Shown here piece by piece: positions 1-7,848 of a stretch of DNA of 8,960 nt. The translations under genes were made by a program, and so were the position numbers. The DNA is from DAOTVX01 sp034436015. GTDB taxonomy: Bacteria > Chloroflexota > Anaerolineae > Anaerolineales > Villigracilaceae. The notes below the pieces were generated by a model, which ran no database searches, was not told the origin of the DNA, and saw nothing but the letters and a program-made list of their open reading frames with translations. The stretch covers positions 1 through 8,960 of the forward strand of contig DAOTWG010000032.1 of the NCBI GenBank assembly GCA_034436015.1, in the 5' to 3' direction. Within the stretch, counting starts at the first letter, position 1. Each line of letters opens with the position of its first letter.

Positions 1-14
1 ACAAGCGGATTGCG

Positions 15-1349
15 TTAGTGTATAGACGAAATCCCTTGCCTTGTCAAATCGAATTCACAGCACACGTTTGCAAAGCGAAAACCGTCTGGATTGGGCCGGA
101 AACCCAGATCGGAAATCGGCGAATTCGCAGGCACGGTGACTTCAACATAGGTTAAGCCCAGAATCGCTCCATCGCCTATTGCTTGGATGAGGAAAGGATA
201 GAAACCCGAAGCGGTGCCGGGTGGAACTGTGATCGCAAGGTCAAAGGACTTGGTGGTGTTGGCGTCTACATCGGTATACTCTTCCGGCGTGATTCGCACC
301 CAGCCTTCATAGCCCTCCGTAACTTGCAGCCACAAGCGGTCAATTTGCTGAGTCTCCGAGATGATGAGTTGGGTGACGGCGGTGGGAATCTGCGAAGCAT
401 CGGCAAGGTGGAAATACCGTCCATTTGTGCCAGGGGATTGAGCGTAGCCGATTGACATACCCTTAAAGGTGGCCTCAGATTCCAAGCTGTAACCACTATC
501 AACGGCAACAACCGATATTCCTCTATCTCTCAGTTGCTGCACAACGTCTGCAAACACAAGATCATCCTCAGTCTGAGCAATTCCATCACGTCCGGGGTCT
601 CCACCGAAGTTGTAACCAGCAAACGTGAGGTCGTGAGTGGGTGCATCACCAAACAGAACGATTACCCTTTTGGCTCCTGTCCTCCACCCCACGGTTTCGA
701 TTCGACTCGCTTCAAACAGGGCCCGGGTATAGCATTCCGGCCAGTCTTGTCCAAATCCTAACCAGAGACCATTGACTGTATCAGCAACATCGGTGATGTT
801 ATCTGTAAGAGCGATGTTCAGTTCCCACGGCACATCACCGTGTTCAGCAGAGCCATACTGGTTGGAGTAGCCAGGATATGAGAAATAACCAGGATAGTCC
901 ATGAAACTGCCTACACCAAACCAGGCAAAAGGCAGTTGAGAGCGAATGTCATTCATTATTTGAACAGCTGAGGTTTTTACCTGGCCTATCTCGTCCACCA
1001 TACTGCCTGTGCGGTCAATGACAAACATAACGTCACCTTTGCCCACAGGCGCGTCGCCGATAGAAACTTGGATCTGAGCATTGTGTGTCTGTCCTGCATT
1101 GAGCGTTGTAGTAATCAGGCGGGGGGTCACCACAGCATCACTAACAGAGATGATACTGTTTCTGGCTTCCTGAACCGAGGTGAAGAGTGGTTCAGGCCAC
1201 ATCTCGGTGATCTGCGGTTTTTGATCAATAAACGAAGTACCACCAGTCGGGGGCAGGTTGGGTCCCGCCATGGTCAAAGATTGAGGAATCAATAACATCC
1301 CAACCAGGACAAGAACAAACACCTTTGTTACGTTTGTTTTGCTGAACAT
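15..1349 (-). CDS. Secreted VWA-domain protein (integrin-beta-like MIDAS)
   Basis: The 444-aa product starts with a signal peptide: a Lys at residue 9, a hydrophobic stretch at about 10-26, and a likely cleavage near residues 28-29. A von Willebrand factor A domain spans about residues 104-335. It shows the metal-ion-dependent adhesion motif DxTxS as DRTGS (112-116), and a second acidic position in LFGDAPTHD (Asp235). Long insertions around 150-175 and 190-205 resemble the A-like domain of integrin beta chains. A beta-rich segment follows (about 336-408), then a short tail without a membrane anchor, so the protein is probably exported and released or bound non-covalently. The start is supported by AAGAAGGAG 6 nt upstream. 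It lies 47 nt after a small membrane-protein gene in the same direction, so the two are probably co-transcribed. VWA domains usually bind proteins, but the ligand here is unknown. Confidence 0.88.
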   Translation of the reverse strand: MFSKTNVTKVFVLVLVGMLLIPQSLTMAGPNLPPTGGTSFIDQKPQITEMWPEPLFTSVQEARNSIISVSDAVVTPRLITTTLNAGQTHNAQIQVSIGDAPVGKGDVMFVIDRTGSMVDEIGQVKTSAVQIMNDIRSQLPFAWFGVGSFMDYPGYFSYPGYSNQYGSAEHGDVPWELNIALTDNITDVADTVNGLWLGFGQDWPECYTRALFEASRIETVGWRTGAKRVIVLFGDAPTHDLTFAGYNFGGDPGRDGIAQTEDDLVFADVVQQLRDRGISVVAVDSGYSLESEATFKGMSIGYAQSPGTNGRYFHLADASQIPTAVTQLIISETQQIDRLWLQVTEGYEGWVRITPEEYTDVDANTTKSFDLAITVPPGTASGFYPFLIQAIGDGAILGLTYVEVTVPANSPISDLGFRPNPDGFRFANVCCEFDLTRQGISSIH

Positions 1350-1355
1350 GTTGCA

Positions 1356-1364
1356 CTCCTTCTT
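1356..1364 (-). promoter_or_regulatory. Ribosome binding site of the VWA gene
   Basis: AAGAAGGAG on the minus strand, 6 nt before the ATG at 1349. It fixes the start of the VWA gene. Confidence 0.7.
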
Positions 1365-1396
1365 TAGAGAATGGTTTGATTACGCATAACGTAGTC

Positions 1397-1735
1397 TTAG
1401 CGCAGAACAGGAATCACTCTCAAAATCACCTCCTTTTCAAATTGAAGATCAATCTCGGCTTGTCCAGTGTAGCCAGATGCCATCCGCACAACATAGGTAC
1501 CAGGGGATAATTCAAAGATTGTTATTCCTTCAGCATCAAGAGAATGACGGCGGACCACACGTCCATTACTCGACACAACTTCAACAGTTGCGCCTGTTAC
1601 AACGGATTGATCAAGCAGGTGAATTACACGAATCGTAAGTCGGATCTTATCGCTAGTACGAGAATAGTAAGAGACAACAATGATAATAGCAATCGCTAGA
1701 AGTATCAAAGATGCAACTAAAAATGCCTTTTTCAT
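1397..1735 (-). CDS. Small membrane-anchored protein with carboxypeptidase-regulatory-like beta domain
   Basis: A 112-aa protein. Residues 4-24 form one hydrophobic helix after MKK, so it is a signal anchor or uncleaved signal. Residues about 34-111 look like a single Ig-like or prealbumin-like beta sandwich of the carboxypeptidase-regulatory type, with the pattern VTGATVEVVSSNGRVV, then a turn, then LSPGTYVVRMASGYTG. The same frame stays open upstream to 2059, but that extension runs through an attC site and a low-complexity Gly/Arg-rich region. The ATG at 1735, with AAGGAGG 11 nt upstream, is the real start. It is the first gene after attC (about 48 nt leader) and is followed after 47 nt by the VWA gene, so the two form one cassette. 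A role as extracytoplasmic partner of the VWA protein is inference from position only. Confidence 0.82.
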   Translation of the reverse strand: MKKAFLVASLILLAIAIIIVVSYYSRTSDKIRLTIRVIHLLDQSVVTGATVEVVSSNGRVVRRHSLDAEGITIFELSPGTYVVRMASGYTGQAEIDLQFEKEVILRVIPVLR

Positions 1736-1746
1736 CTGCGTGTTTT

Positions 1747-1753
1747 CCTCCTT
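1747..1753 (-). promoter_or_regulatory. Ribosome binding site deciding the start at 1735
   Basis: A perfect AAGGAGG on the minus strand, 11 nt before the ATG at 1735. It rules out the much longer reading that would begin inside the GC-rich block. Confidence 0.75.
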
Positions 1754-1783
1754 ATTCCAACCACGAGATTTTTGGTAACTGCC

Positions 1784-1855
<72 letters not shown>

Positions 1856-1989
1856 CGCCCAGCGGCCCACCCGCCAATAGCCTGTTGCAGCGCCGCCCTC
1901 CCTGCCAGCCACCGCCCGCCCTTCCAGCCGACTACCCAGGGAGCACCAACGCTCCCTTCTTCCCACTTCCGGCCTCTGCCCGACGCCAG

Positions 1990-2036
1990 CGGTTTCTCCA
2001 CGCTCCCTTCCAGGGGGCTTCAGGCGGGAGAAACCG
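1990..2036. repeat. 10-bp perfect inverted repeat inside GC-rich block
   Basis: CGGTTTCTCC (1990-1999) and GGAGAAACCG (2027-2036) are exact reverse complements around a 27-nt loop. The matching position in the next repeat copy (near 2221) is only partly conserved, so the hairpin is not kept in every copy. Confidence 0.6.
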
Positions 2037-2397
2037 TTTCCCTTCGCCCACACCCTCATCGGCGCGGCTACCGGGAACTCCGCCCGCCACCCGTTCCGGC
2101 CCAGGCCGCCCGTTCCGCCTACATCCTGTGGCCAGATACCGCTCCCTTCAGCCCACTTCCCGCCAGGGACTCGCCGCGCTCCCTTCCAGCCGGAGGCCGC
2201 CCTTTTCGCCCGCTCAGGCCGGAGAGACCGCCCTCCCTTCTGCCCAAACGCTCATCGGCGCAGCCTGCTGCATATCCCGCCTCTGGAGATCAGCGGCCGG
2301 GGGAAACCTTCGGGCCGCTCATTCCACCTGGCCTCCTTTCCCACCGATACCCTGCGGCCCGCCCGCGCTCCCTTCGGCCTTCCCAACCCGCCCTCTC

Positions 2398-2430
2398 GCC
2401 GCCAGAGGGACATTCTTATCCTCTGGCGGC
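2398..2430. repeat. 11-bp perfect hairpin downstream of the permease gene
   Basis: GCCGCCAGAGG (2398-2408) pairs exactly with CCTCTGGCGGC (2420-2430) around an 11-nt loop. On the minus strand it is the first strong hairpin after the permease stop at 2495. No T-run follows it, so it is not a standard intrinsic terminator; it could stabilise the 3' end of the exporter mRNA or be the first structural element of the GC-rich unit. Confidence 0.6.
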
Positions 2431-2494
2431 CCAACATGAGAATATGCGTGAATCTCCCAAGAATCTTCGTCGTGATGGTTTTTCGCGGGCAGTA

Positions 2495-4828
2495 CTATAC
2501 TATATGTCGGTGCAAAAGCCCGGCCGGCCTTATTCGGAGCGCATGGCCCAGTGGAATACTACCGCCGATTAGACATGTCACTCCGCTTAATAGCAGACTG
2601 ACAATCGCCCACGTTGGAGAGAGAACAAGTGGAATGTCAAAATACGAATGCGATATCCATTCCGTCATTGCGATCGTGAGACCATAGCCGATCCCTGCTG
2701 CCAGTATTCCACCTATCAGCCCGATAAGAAGCTGTTCGCCTAGTATTATTGCCGCAACCTGTCCTCGAGTCCCGCCTAAAGCACGCAAGATTGCGATCTC
2801 ATTGCGCCGCTCCAAGGCACGTATAGTAATTGCGTCCACCAAGCCGATAAGCACCACTAACAGCATCAGCGCCACCACTACGGAGATAAAAATGTTCATC
2901 AGTCCCAATTGGTTCAGACTTGTCTCCAGCCAGTACTCTCGGGTATATAACGCCGCTATACCGCCATATTGCTCCTGAAGCGTTTGAGCGACCTGCGGGC
3001 GTATACTGTCTTGGACTTGGACAAGTACGCGCGAGATCAATCCCTCGTTGGCGGTCAGGGCTTGCACCAGTGAAAGCGGCACATATACTACTTGACCCAT
3101 GTTATTGATATCAATGACGATACCTCTGACTTTTACCTGGATTGCGCGATTAAAGTTGGTGATGGTTATCTCATCGCCCAAGTTCAATCCCAACTCACGT
3201 GCCACGCGAGTGGATATCAGAATTTCGGGTAATTCACCGCTTGAGAAATTCTCACCCGCATAAAAAGCAAATGTTTTGATTTGCGAATCGGATGGTACCC
3301 CCACCACTTCCACCTTCAGTGTCTTTGGGCTGGTCAGGGCCCGTACCTCTTGCTCATAAACATTTATCTGCGGCTCCGCACGGACCACTCCCTCGATCAT
3401 GCCAATCGTCTCCACGATTCCGTGGGGAACAGGTTCATGGAACTCGATCTGGAAATCATGGTTGGAAAGGCTATTCGCCGAGATGAACAACTCCTCGAGC
3501 CCATCGAGGAATCCACGCAACCCGGCGAAGATGCCGACTGCAAGCGCGACGGCAGCAGTAATGACTATCGTTCCTATTCTGCCACGGCTCAGAGTGCGCG
3601 TAATATAACGCCACACCACGTGACCCTGCCCTACCGACCTGCGCGGCACAGAGGGGATGACGATGTCCGGGAATGGGTTGAGCACAAACCTGAGGTCAAT
3701 GCGGTGCTTGAAATGAGACGATAGGACAGCGAGGAAGATCGGCAGTCCCAGGCCCGTGATTGCACTGAGACTGAGTGCGACCGTCGAGACTACTGTCACC
3801 ACGTGCGTCGCCTGAATGAGCCGGGTGTATCCTGATACCAGCAAGCGGGTGAGCAATATACCGAGCGGTATGCCGACACCTGTACCGAAAACGCCGTAGA
3901 GGGCGGCGTGGATGATCGTCAACCCTACCAGTTTCCGATCAAGTGCTCCCATCGCTTTCATTAATGCCAGTTCCCTACGGCTTTCTATCAACGCGCGGCC
4001 CAGGGTGTTAAGAATGATGAGGCTGGCGATGATCAACATCAGCACGGCGACGAGAAGCGAGAAAAAAGCCCCAAATCGAACAATCTGTTGCGCCATCGAG
4101 GTAATGAGGCTGTGGGTAAAGAGGCTCTCCACGAAAACATTCTGACTACTCAGAAAGTCTTGGGCACTCTGGGCAATGGCATCCGTGTCTTCATTTTGCT
4201 TGCCGATGAGGTAAACCAGGTTGACTTTGCCATCCAGATCGAACAGCCTTTGGAGTGTGCCCAGGGGCATCCACAAGGTGGGTTTACCCAACCCCATCAT
4301 AGCAACCTGTGCATCGCGGGCGATGCCAACCACGGTTAGTACTGCCGTTCTGCTCTGAATAGACACAACGATTGCATCGCCCACCCTGACCCCGCTAGTT
4401 TCGGCCAGCGATCGCTCCAGCACTACTTCGGGCGCATTAATATCGTCAAACCACCGCCCATCCGCCAGAAATGATTTGTTGATCTGCGGTTCTCCTGCCA
4501 GCCCGAACAGATTGGCATTCCCATTGAAAGAGCCAACTGTGACGCCGGAGTGGACAAGCAAACGAAGCTCGACCTCGCTGATGCATGGATCGGCAGAGGA
4601 CAATCCGACCAGCGTGTCGGCAGGCACCGGCTTGGTAAGAATCATTACGTCAGCAGCATGAGCCTCATCCAGCGATGCCCGCAGTGATCGAGACATGGAT
4701 TCCGATGCACTCACACCGCCCATGAGGCTAGCCACACTCATAGCGAGCGTTAGAATAATAACGAGACTGCGGGCTTTGCGCTTGGCGACGTTGCGCAGGA
4801 TATACTTGATCAGAGTACTGCTGAGCAT
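2495..4828 (-). CDS. ABC transporter permease, duplicated MacB/FtsX type
   Basis: A 777-aa inner-membrane permease made of two tandem halves. Each half has a leading transmembrane helix (about 20-40 and 430-452), an extracytoplasmic MacB-like periplasmic core domain, and an FtsX domain of three helices (about 250-385 and 650-770). Both halves carry the coupling motif before an FtsX helix: ESRRELALMKAMGA in the first and ERRNEIAILRALGG in the second. A duplicated permease of this length could supply both membrane subunits, as in fused LolC/E-like or MacB-like systems, which extract or expel lipoproteins, peptides or hydrophobic compounds rather than import. The ATG at 4828 lies 4 nt after the ATPase stop; the upstream ATG at 4855 lacks a ribosome binding site and overlaps the ATPase, so I chose 4828. 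The sequence runs intact to its stop. Confidence 0.9.
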   Translation of the reverse strand: MLSSTLIKYILRNVAKRKARSLVIILTLAMSVASLMGGVSASESMSRSLRASLDEAHAADVMILTKPVPADTLVGLSSADPCISEVELRLLVHSGVTVGSFNGNANLFGLAGEPQINKSFLADGRWFDDINAPEVVLERSLAETSGVRVGDAIVVSIQSRTAVLTVVGIARDAQVAMMGLGKPTLWMPLGTLQRLFDLDGKVNLVYLIGKQNEDTDAIAQSAQDFLSSQNVFVESLFTHSLITSMAQQIVRFGAFFSLLVAVLMLIIASLIILNTLGRALIESRRELALMKAMGALDRKLVGLTIIHAALYGVFGTGVGIPLGILLTRLLVSGYTRLIQATHVVTVVSTVALSLSAITGLGLPIFLAVLSSHFKHRIDLRFVLNPFPDIVIPSVPRRSVGQGHVVWRYITRTLSRGRIGTIVITAAVALAVGIFAGLRGFLDGLEELFISANSLSNHDFQIEFHEPVPHGIVETIGMIEGVVRAEPQINVYEQEVRALTSPKTLKVEVVGVPSDSQIKTFAFYAGENFSSGELPEILISTRVARELGLNLGDEITITNFNRAIQVKVRGIVIDINNMGQVVYVPLSLVQALTANEGLISRVLVQVQDSIRPQVAQTLQEQYGGIAALYTREYWLETSLNQLGLMNIFISVVVALMLLVVLIGLVDAITIRALERRNEIAILRALGGTRGQVAAIILGEQLLIGLIGGILAAGIGYGLTIAMTEWISHSYFDIPLVLSPTWAIVSLLLSGVTCLIGGSIPLGHALRIRPAGLLHRHIV

Positions 4829-4832
4829 AGCC

Positions 4833-5495
4833 CTACCCCTGTACCAGCCGTCCATTAAGTAGATGTAGCGTCCGCTCAGCGGAAGCGGCTATTTCTGGAT
4901 TATGAGTGACAACAACGAGCGCGGTGTTATGCTCCTGACGCATGCGCTTGAGCAGATGAACAATCCCGCTGCCTGTGGACGTGTCGAGATTACCGGTCGG
5001 CTCGTCTGCCAGCAATAACTGAGGACGGTTTGCCAGAGCGCGAGCAATCGCTACACGTTGCTGTTCGCCTCCCGATAACTGGCCTGGGAACTTGTGCATC
5101 TTTGCCCCAAGACCAACAGCCTCCAAGACTTCAGCCGCGCGATGGCGTGTATCTTTGTGTCCGGCCAGTTCCATCACCAGTCTTACGTTCTCTACAGCGG
5201 TGAGAATAGGGATTAACTGGAAATCCTGGAAGACGAAACCTATCTTACGACGAGCCACAGAACGCTGATCTTCGTTCATGACGGTAGTATCTTGACCGTC
5301 AATGATAATGCGTCCCTCATTGGGCTGGTCAAGCAAGCCAAGGAGCGATAGCAGTGTTGATTTGCCTGACCCCGACGGTCCAATGACGGCGATGAATTCA
5401 CCGGCCTCAATGGTCAGTGAGATGTCCGTTAGGGCGCATACTTGCGCGCTACCGCTGCCATACACTTTCGAGACGTGGTCAACTTGAACTAGCAT
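4833..5495 (-). CDS. ABC transporter ATPase, LolD/MacB family
   Basis: A 220-aa nucleotide-binding subunit with all motifs intact: Walker A GPSGSGKST (39-47), Q-loop Gln90 in FVFQDFQ, signature LSGGEQQRVAIARAL (140-154), Walker B LLLADEP ending in catalytic Glu165, D-loop Asp171, and H-loop His198. The ADEPTGNLD wording and overall length are typical of the LolD/MacB/FtsE export class. The ATG at 5495 is preceded by AGGAGG and overlaps the end of the M50 gene by 7 nt (ATGCTAG), a translational-coupling arrangement. A possible start 12 codons upstream (5531) lacks this support and would deepen the overlap. It powers the permease encoded 4 nt downstream. Confidence 0.93.
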   Translation of the reverse strand: MLVQVDHVSKVYGSGSAQVCALTDISLTIEAGEFIAVIGPSGSGKSTLLSLLGLLDQPNEGRIIIDGQDTTVMNEDQRSVARRKIGFVFQDFQLIPILTAVENVRLVMELAGHKDTRHRAAEVLEAVGLGAKMHKFPGQLSGGEQQRVAIARALANRPQLLLADEPTGNLDTSTGSGIVHLLKRMRQEHNTALVVVTHNPEIAASAERTLHLLNGRLVQG

Positions 5496-6749
5496 TGTTC
5501 CTCCTGCTCGGTTGCCTTGAGAGGGTGGCATTCACGAGTCCGGTTGGTGATATGCACGATCAATTCTGATGTCAGGGATAGAGCCATTGCCGCGAACACT
5601 GGTACGACGGTCCATAATATGCCTGAGCCTGCAATCCAGTGCCGGATCGAGTGGTTCAGCACCAGGTAGAATGGTGTGAGCACAGAGACAGTGGAAAACC
5701 CCAGTGCTAGCAAGCCATAGACCAAATAAGCGTGCTCACGGGAACTCAGTGGTGCACGTGAGCGCAGCCGAGAGGATAGCCGGTGAGAGATAAAATGTAA
5801 AGCCTTTTGCCGGAGATGCGGTGTCTCCAGCCAGTCAACGAGCATATAATAACCATCGAATTCCATGAGAGGATTAAAGCGGAAACAATGATGCCAAGAA
5901 ACACCACGTGGCCACCTGAAATAGTGTCCGGTTGGCCGTTGGAAAAGGCAGGATGAAAGCGAAGATCGAGGCCAGTGACCCCAGAACCCAACTTGAGAAG
6001 GGGCCCGCTGCCGAAGTGAGAATTCGCTTCTCTTTACTGCACATCCACATGTCGCTGGTATCAACAAAAGTGCACAGACTGCCATAATACAACATGAATC
6101 CCAACCGCGGCACCTCGCGCTTGAAATGCCAGCAGGTAAAAGCGTGAGCGCTCTCATGGAGAGCAAGTGTAACCAGGCAGGTCACTATCAGAATGGCCCC
6201 GCTGAGGGTGCCACCAGGTTTGACAGTCACAGCATCGGGACTCCACAATATGGCAGCGATAAAGCAGGATGGTCCTGCAATGGATAATACGCTCAAGACC
6301 AGTATCGCCGGGCGCGTATAGAATACCCACACGAAGTGACGGTATAGCCATTCGATCAGAGTGCCAATCCTGATTGGCCACTCGCGATATAGTGCCTTCT
6401 GGAGCAGTTCTGACAATGAAGGAGCACTTGCTTGATCATCAGCATTCTTACTAACAGGCTGGATCATTGCTGTTTTTTCGAGCAGATCGAGAAATGCCCA
6501 CAATCCCGCGGGAGAGAGCGGCTGACCCAGCCGCTGGCATTCGTGTAAGAGTGCGTCAACATCGCGTGTGCCATCCAGCATGTCCCACAACATACGGCCT
6601 TTTTCGGTGATCCGCAGGTAAGTGCGATGCTTGAGGTTCTTTAGTGTGTACAGTCTTCGCCCATCATGCTCCCCGGTGAATTGGATCTCGAAGTAGTCAA
6701 TCCGCTTAGGGCAGCATGACGTGAGTCGGCTATTATTTGTCCGTTCCAT
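5489..6749 (-). pseudogene. PqqD-like/M50 zinc metallopeptidase, interrupted by a +1 frameshift
   Basis: Frame one (6749-5874) gives 291 aa: a PqqD-like domain (about 20-95), transmembrane helices near 145-168 and 181-197, and the M50 zinc motif HESAH (198-202), then a stop. The family's second essential motif, NPLMEFDGYY with the third zinc ligand Asp, lies in the +1 frame and continues with two more hydrophobic segments to a stop at 5489. Skipping one T in CTTTAAT (5879-5873) joins them as LFPLNPLMEFDGYY, about 419 aa. M50 proteins are intramembrane or membrane-embedded proteases; PqqD-like domains in RiPP systems bind precursor peptides, so a peptide substrate is plausible. The break may be a true inactivating insertion, an assembly error, or recoding: CTT TAA has the shape of the prfB +1 slip site (CTT TGA), but no internal Shine-Dalgarno precedes it. 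ATG 6749 has no clear ribosome binding site, and an in-frame TAA lies four codons upstream. Confidence 0.8.
5500..5505 (-). promoter_or_regulatory. Ribosome binding site of the ABC ATPase
   Basis: AGGAGG on the minus strand, 4 nt before the ATG at 5495 and inside the end of the M50 coding region. It selects this start over the in-frame ATG at 5531. Confidence 0.7.
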
Positions 6750-6855
6750 GATGACAATTTATGTCTGGTGCTGAGCGACAATGTTTTGGTATAGCTGCCG
6801 GACCAATTTGCTCTTGAGTAGACTTGCTTCTTCAATCAGGTGGTCAATAAAGAGA
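6750..6855 (-). other. Cassette leader with a start-less amphipathic reading frame
   Basis: This 106-nt leader lies between attC site 2 and the M50 gene. One minus-strand frame is open from attC to TAA at 6759-6761 and encodes a clearly amphipathic helix, including IDHLIEEASLLKSKLVRQL, ending VAQHQT. It has no ATG or GTG within the leader; only CTG (6839) or TTG (6806) could serve. An ATG at 6959 would start the frame, but only by reading through the attC site. It could be a remnant of an older gene, a small peptide with a weak start, or chance. No convincing promoter was found. Confidence 0.35.
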
Positions 6856-6942
6856 TTCCAACGAGTTGCGGCTAAGCCGCAGACGCGAGCGGCGAGAGAA
6901 GCGAGCCGCGAAGCGGCTGTCGGCTTGAGCCGCATGTTGGGC
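6856..6942 (-). other. attC-type cassette recombination site 2
   Basis: An 87-bp element on the minus strand, with R'' GCCCAAC (6942-6936) and R' GTTGGAA (6862-6856), the last base deviating from GTTRRRY. The left arm GCGGCT-C-AAGCCG-A-CAG pairs with a right arm whose reverse complement is GCGGCT-AAGCCG-CAG, leaving an unpaired C and A on the left arm only. From memory, the attC of the aadA1 resistance cassette has the same C-AAGCCG-A layout. The loop contains a secondary hairpin, AGCCGC-TTC-GCGGCT. It starts 6 nt after the methyltransferase stop codon, the usual spacing in cassettes. Predicted crossover is at 6862/6861. Confidence 0.85.
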
Positions 6943-6948
6943 GGCACT

Positions 6949-7848
6949 TTATACGACATTCAGTACAAGACATGGGGCTCGTTGCTCCAGCAGACGCAAT
7001 TGAATTGCCCTTTCAACGGGATAATTTGTAATGACCAATTCCGTGATTTTGCCACGTTTCGCGCCATTGCAATTGATAGCACGGTTTGCTAATACTTCAT
7101 CTATAGTAAAGTAGGGCAAACCATAAAGAGACCGGATGGTTTTGGTATCGGAGTTGGAGAGCATAACATACACTTTGTTTTTGCTCAACTCGACGCAAAC
7201 ATCGCGCAAGTGTTCTTGGTCAGACAACCCAAAGCCATTTGCATGATATGACGTGAAATTGGCTGTCTGCGATAGGGGCACATATGGCGGATCGAAATAC
7301 ACCCAATCGCCTGCAACTACTCTTTCCAACACCGTTTCGAATGGCGTGCACAGAATATCAACACCTTGCAATGCCTGAGAGACTGCAAGCAGGTTCTCTT
7401 GGTCTAAATACTTCGGAGACTTGTATCGTCCAAACGGAACGTTGAATTTCCCTTGGCGATTAACGCGATACAAGCCGTTGTATCCCGTCTTGTTCAAATA
7501 GATCATGCGAGCTGCTCGTTCCGGGAGACTTAACCGCCAGGGGTCTTTTTCGCGAATAGCATAATAAAACTCTCTGTTATGAGGAAATTCAGAAAGAAGT
7601 CTGATGACCTCTGAAGCGCAGTCACGAATGGCTAGGTATGTATCAATAAGTTCAGCGTTCAGATCGGAGAGAACTGCATGCCGTATTCTCTGCTCACGAT
7701 ATAAGCGAAAGAAAAGAGCGCCGCTTCCTACAAAAGGCTCGTGGTAGACATTGAACACAAGCGGCATGCGCTCCAGTAACGCATCTGCCAATTGCGTCTT
7801 ACCACCAGCCCATTTTAGAAACGGTCGCGGAACAGGCAAATTGCTCAT
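6949..7848 (-). CDS. dam: Dam-family DNA adenine-N6 methyltransferase
   Basis: This 299-aa enzyme (from the ATG at 7848) transfers a methyl group from S-adenosylmethionine to adenine N6 in DNA. It has the alpha-class order: motif X FLKWAGGK (residues 9-16), motif I EPFVGSGALF, a target-recognition region with NGLYRVNRQGKFNVPFGRY, and catalytic motif IV DPPY. This recognition region is the wording seen in GATC-specific Dam and DpnM enzymes, so GATC is the likely target (inference). The late segment with RxINCNGAKRGKITELVITNY is also family-typical. A TTG at 7884 with AGGGGG nearby would add 12 residues; I prefer ATG because family members start a few residues before FLKWAGGK. Its stop lies 6 nt before attC site 2 and it follows the nuclease gene by 43 nt, which makes a restriction-modification pair. 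Confidence 0.92.
   Translation of the reverse strand: MSNLPVPRPFLKWAGGKTQLADALLERMPLVFNVYHEPFVGSGALFFRLYREQRIRHAVLSDLNAELIDTYLAIRDCASEVIRLLSEFPHNREFYYAIREKDPWRLSLPERAARMIYLNKTGYNGLYRVNRQGKFNVPFGRYKSPKYLDQENLLAVSQALQGVDILCTPFETVLERVVAGDWVYFDPPYVPLSQTANFTSYHANGFGLSDQEHLRDVCVELSKNKVYVMLSNSDTKTIRSLYGLPYFTIDEVLANRAINCNGAKRGKITELVITNYPVERAIQLRLLEQRAPCLVLNVV

Noticed and set aside
1951..2384. CRISPR array
   Set aside because: The recurring motif is short (9 bp), units are unevenly spaced and the whole unit is degenerate; there are no uniform repeats or spacers and no cas gene.
2429..2495. A complete attC just after the permease stop
   Set aside because: GTTGGGC is present on the minus strand at 2435-2429, but no RYYYAAC partner or complementary arm was found between it and 2495.
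6759..6959. 66-aa frame starting in the methylase tail and reading through attC site 2
   Set aside because: Its first half (MRLKPTAAS type) is a translation of the attC arm, a common annotation artefact. Only the part after attC is discussed as a possible peptide.
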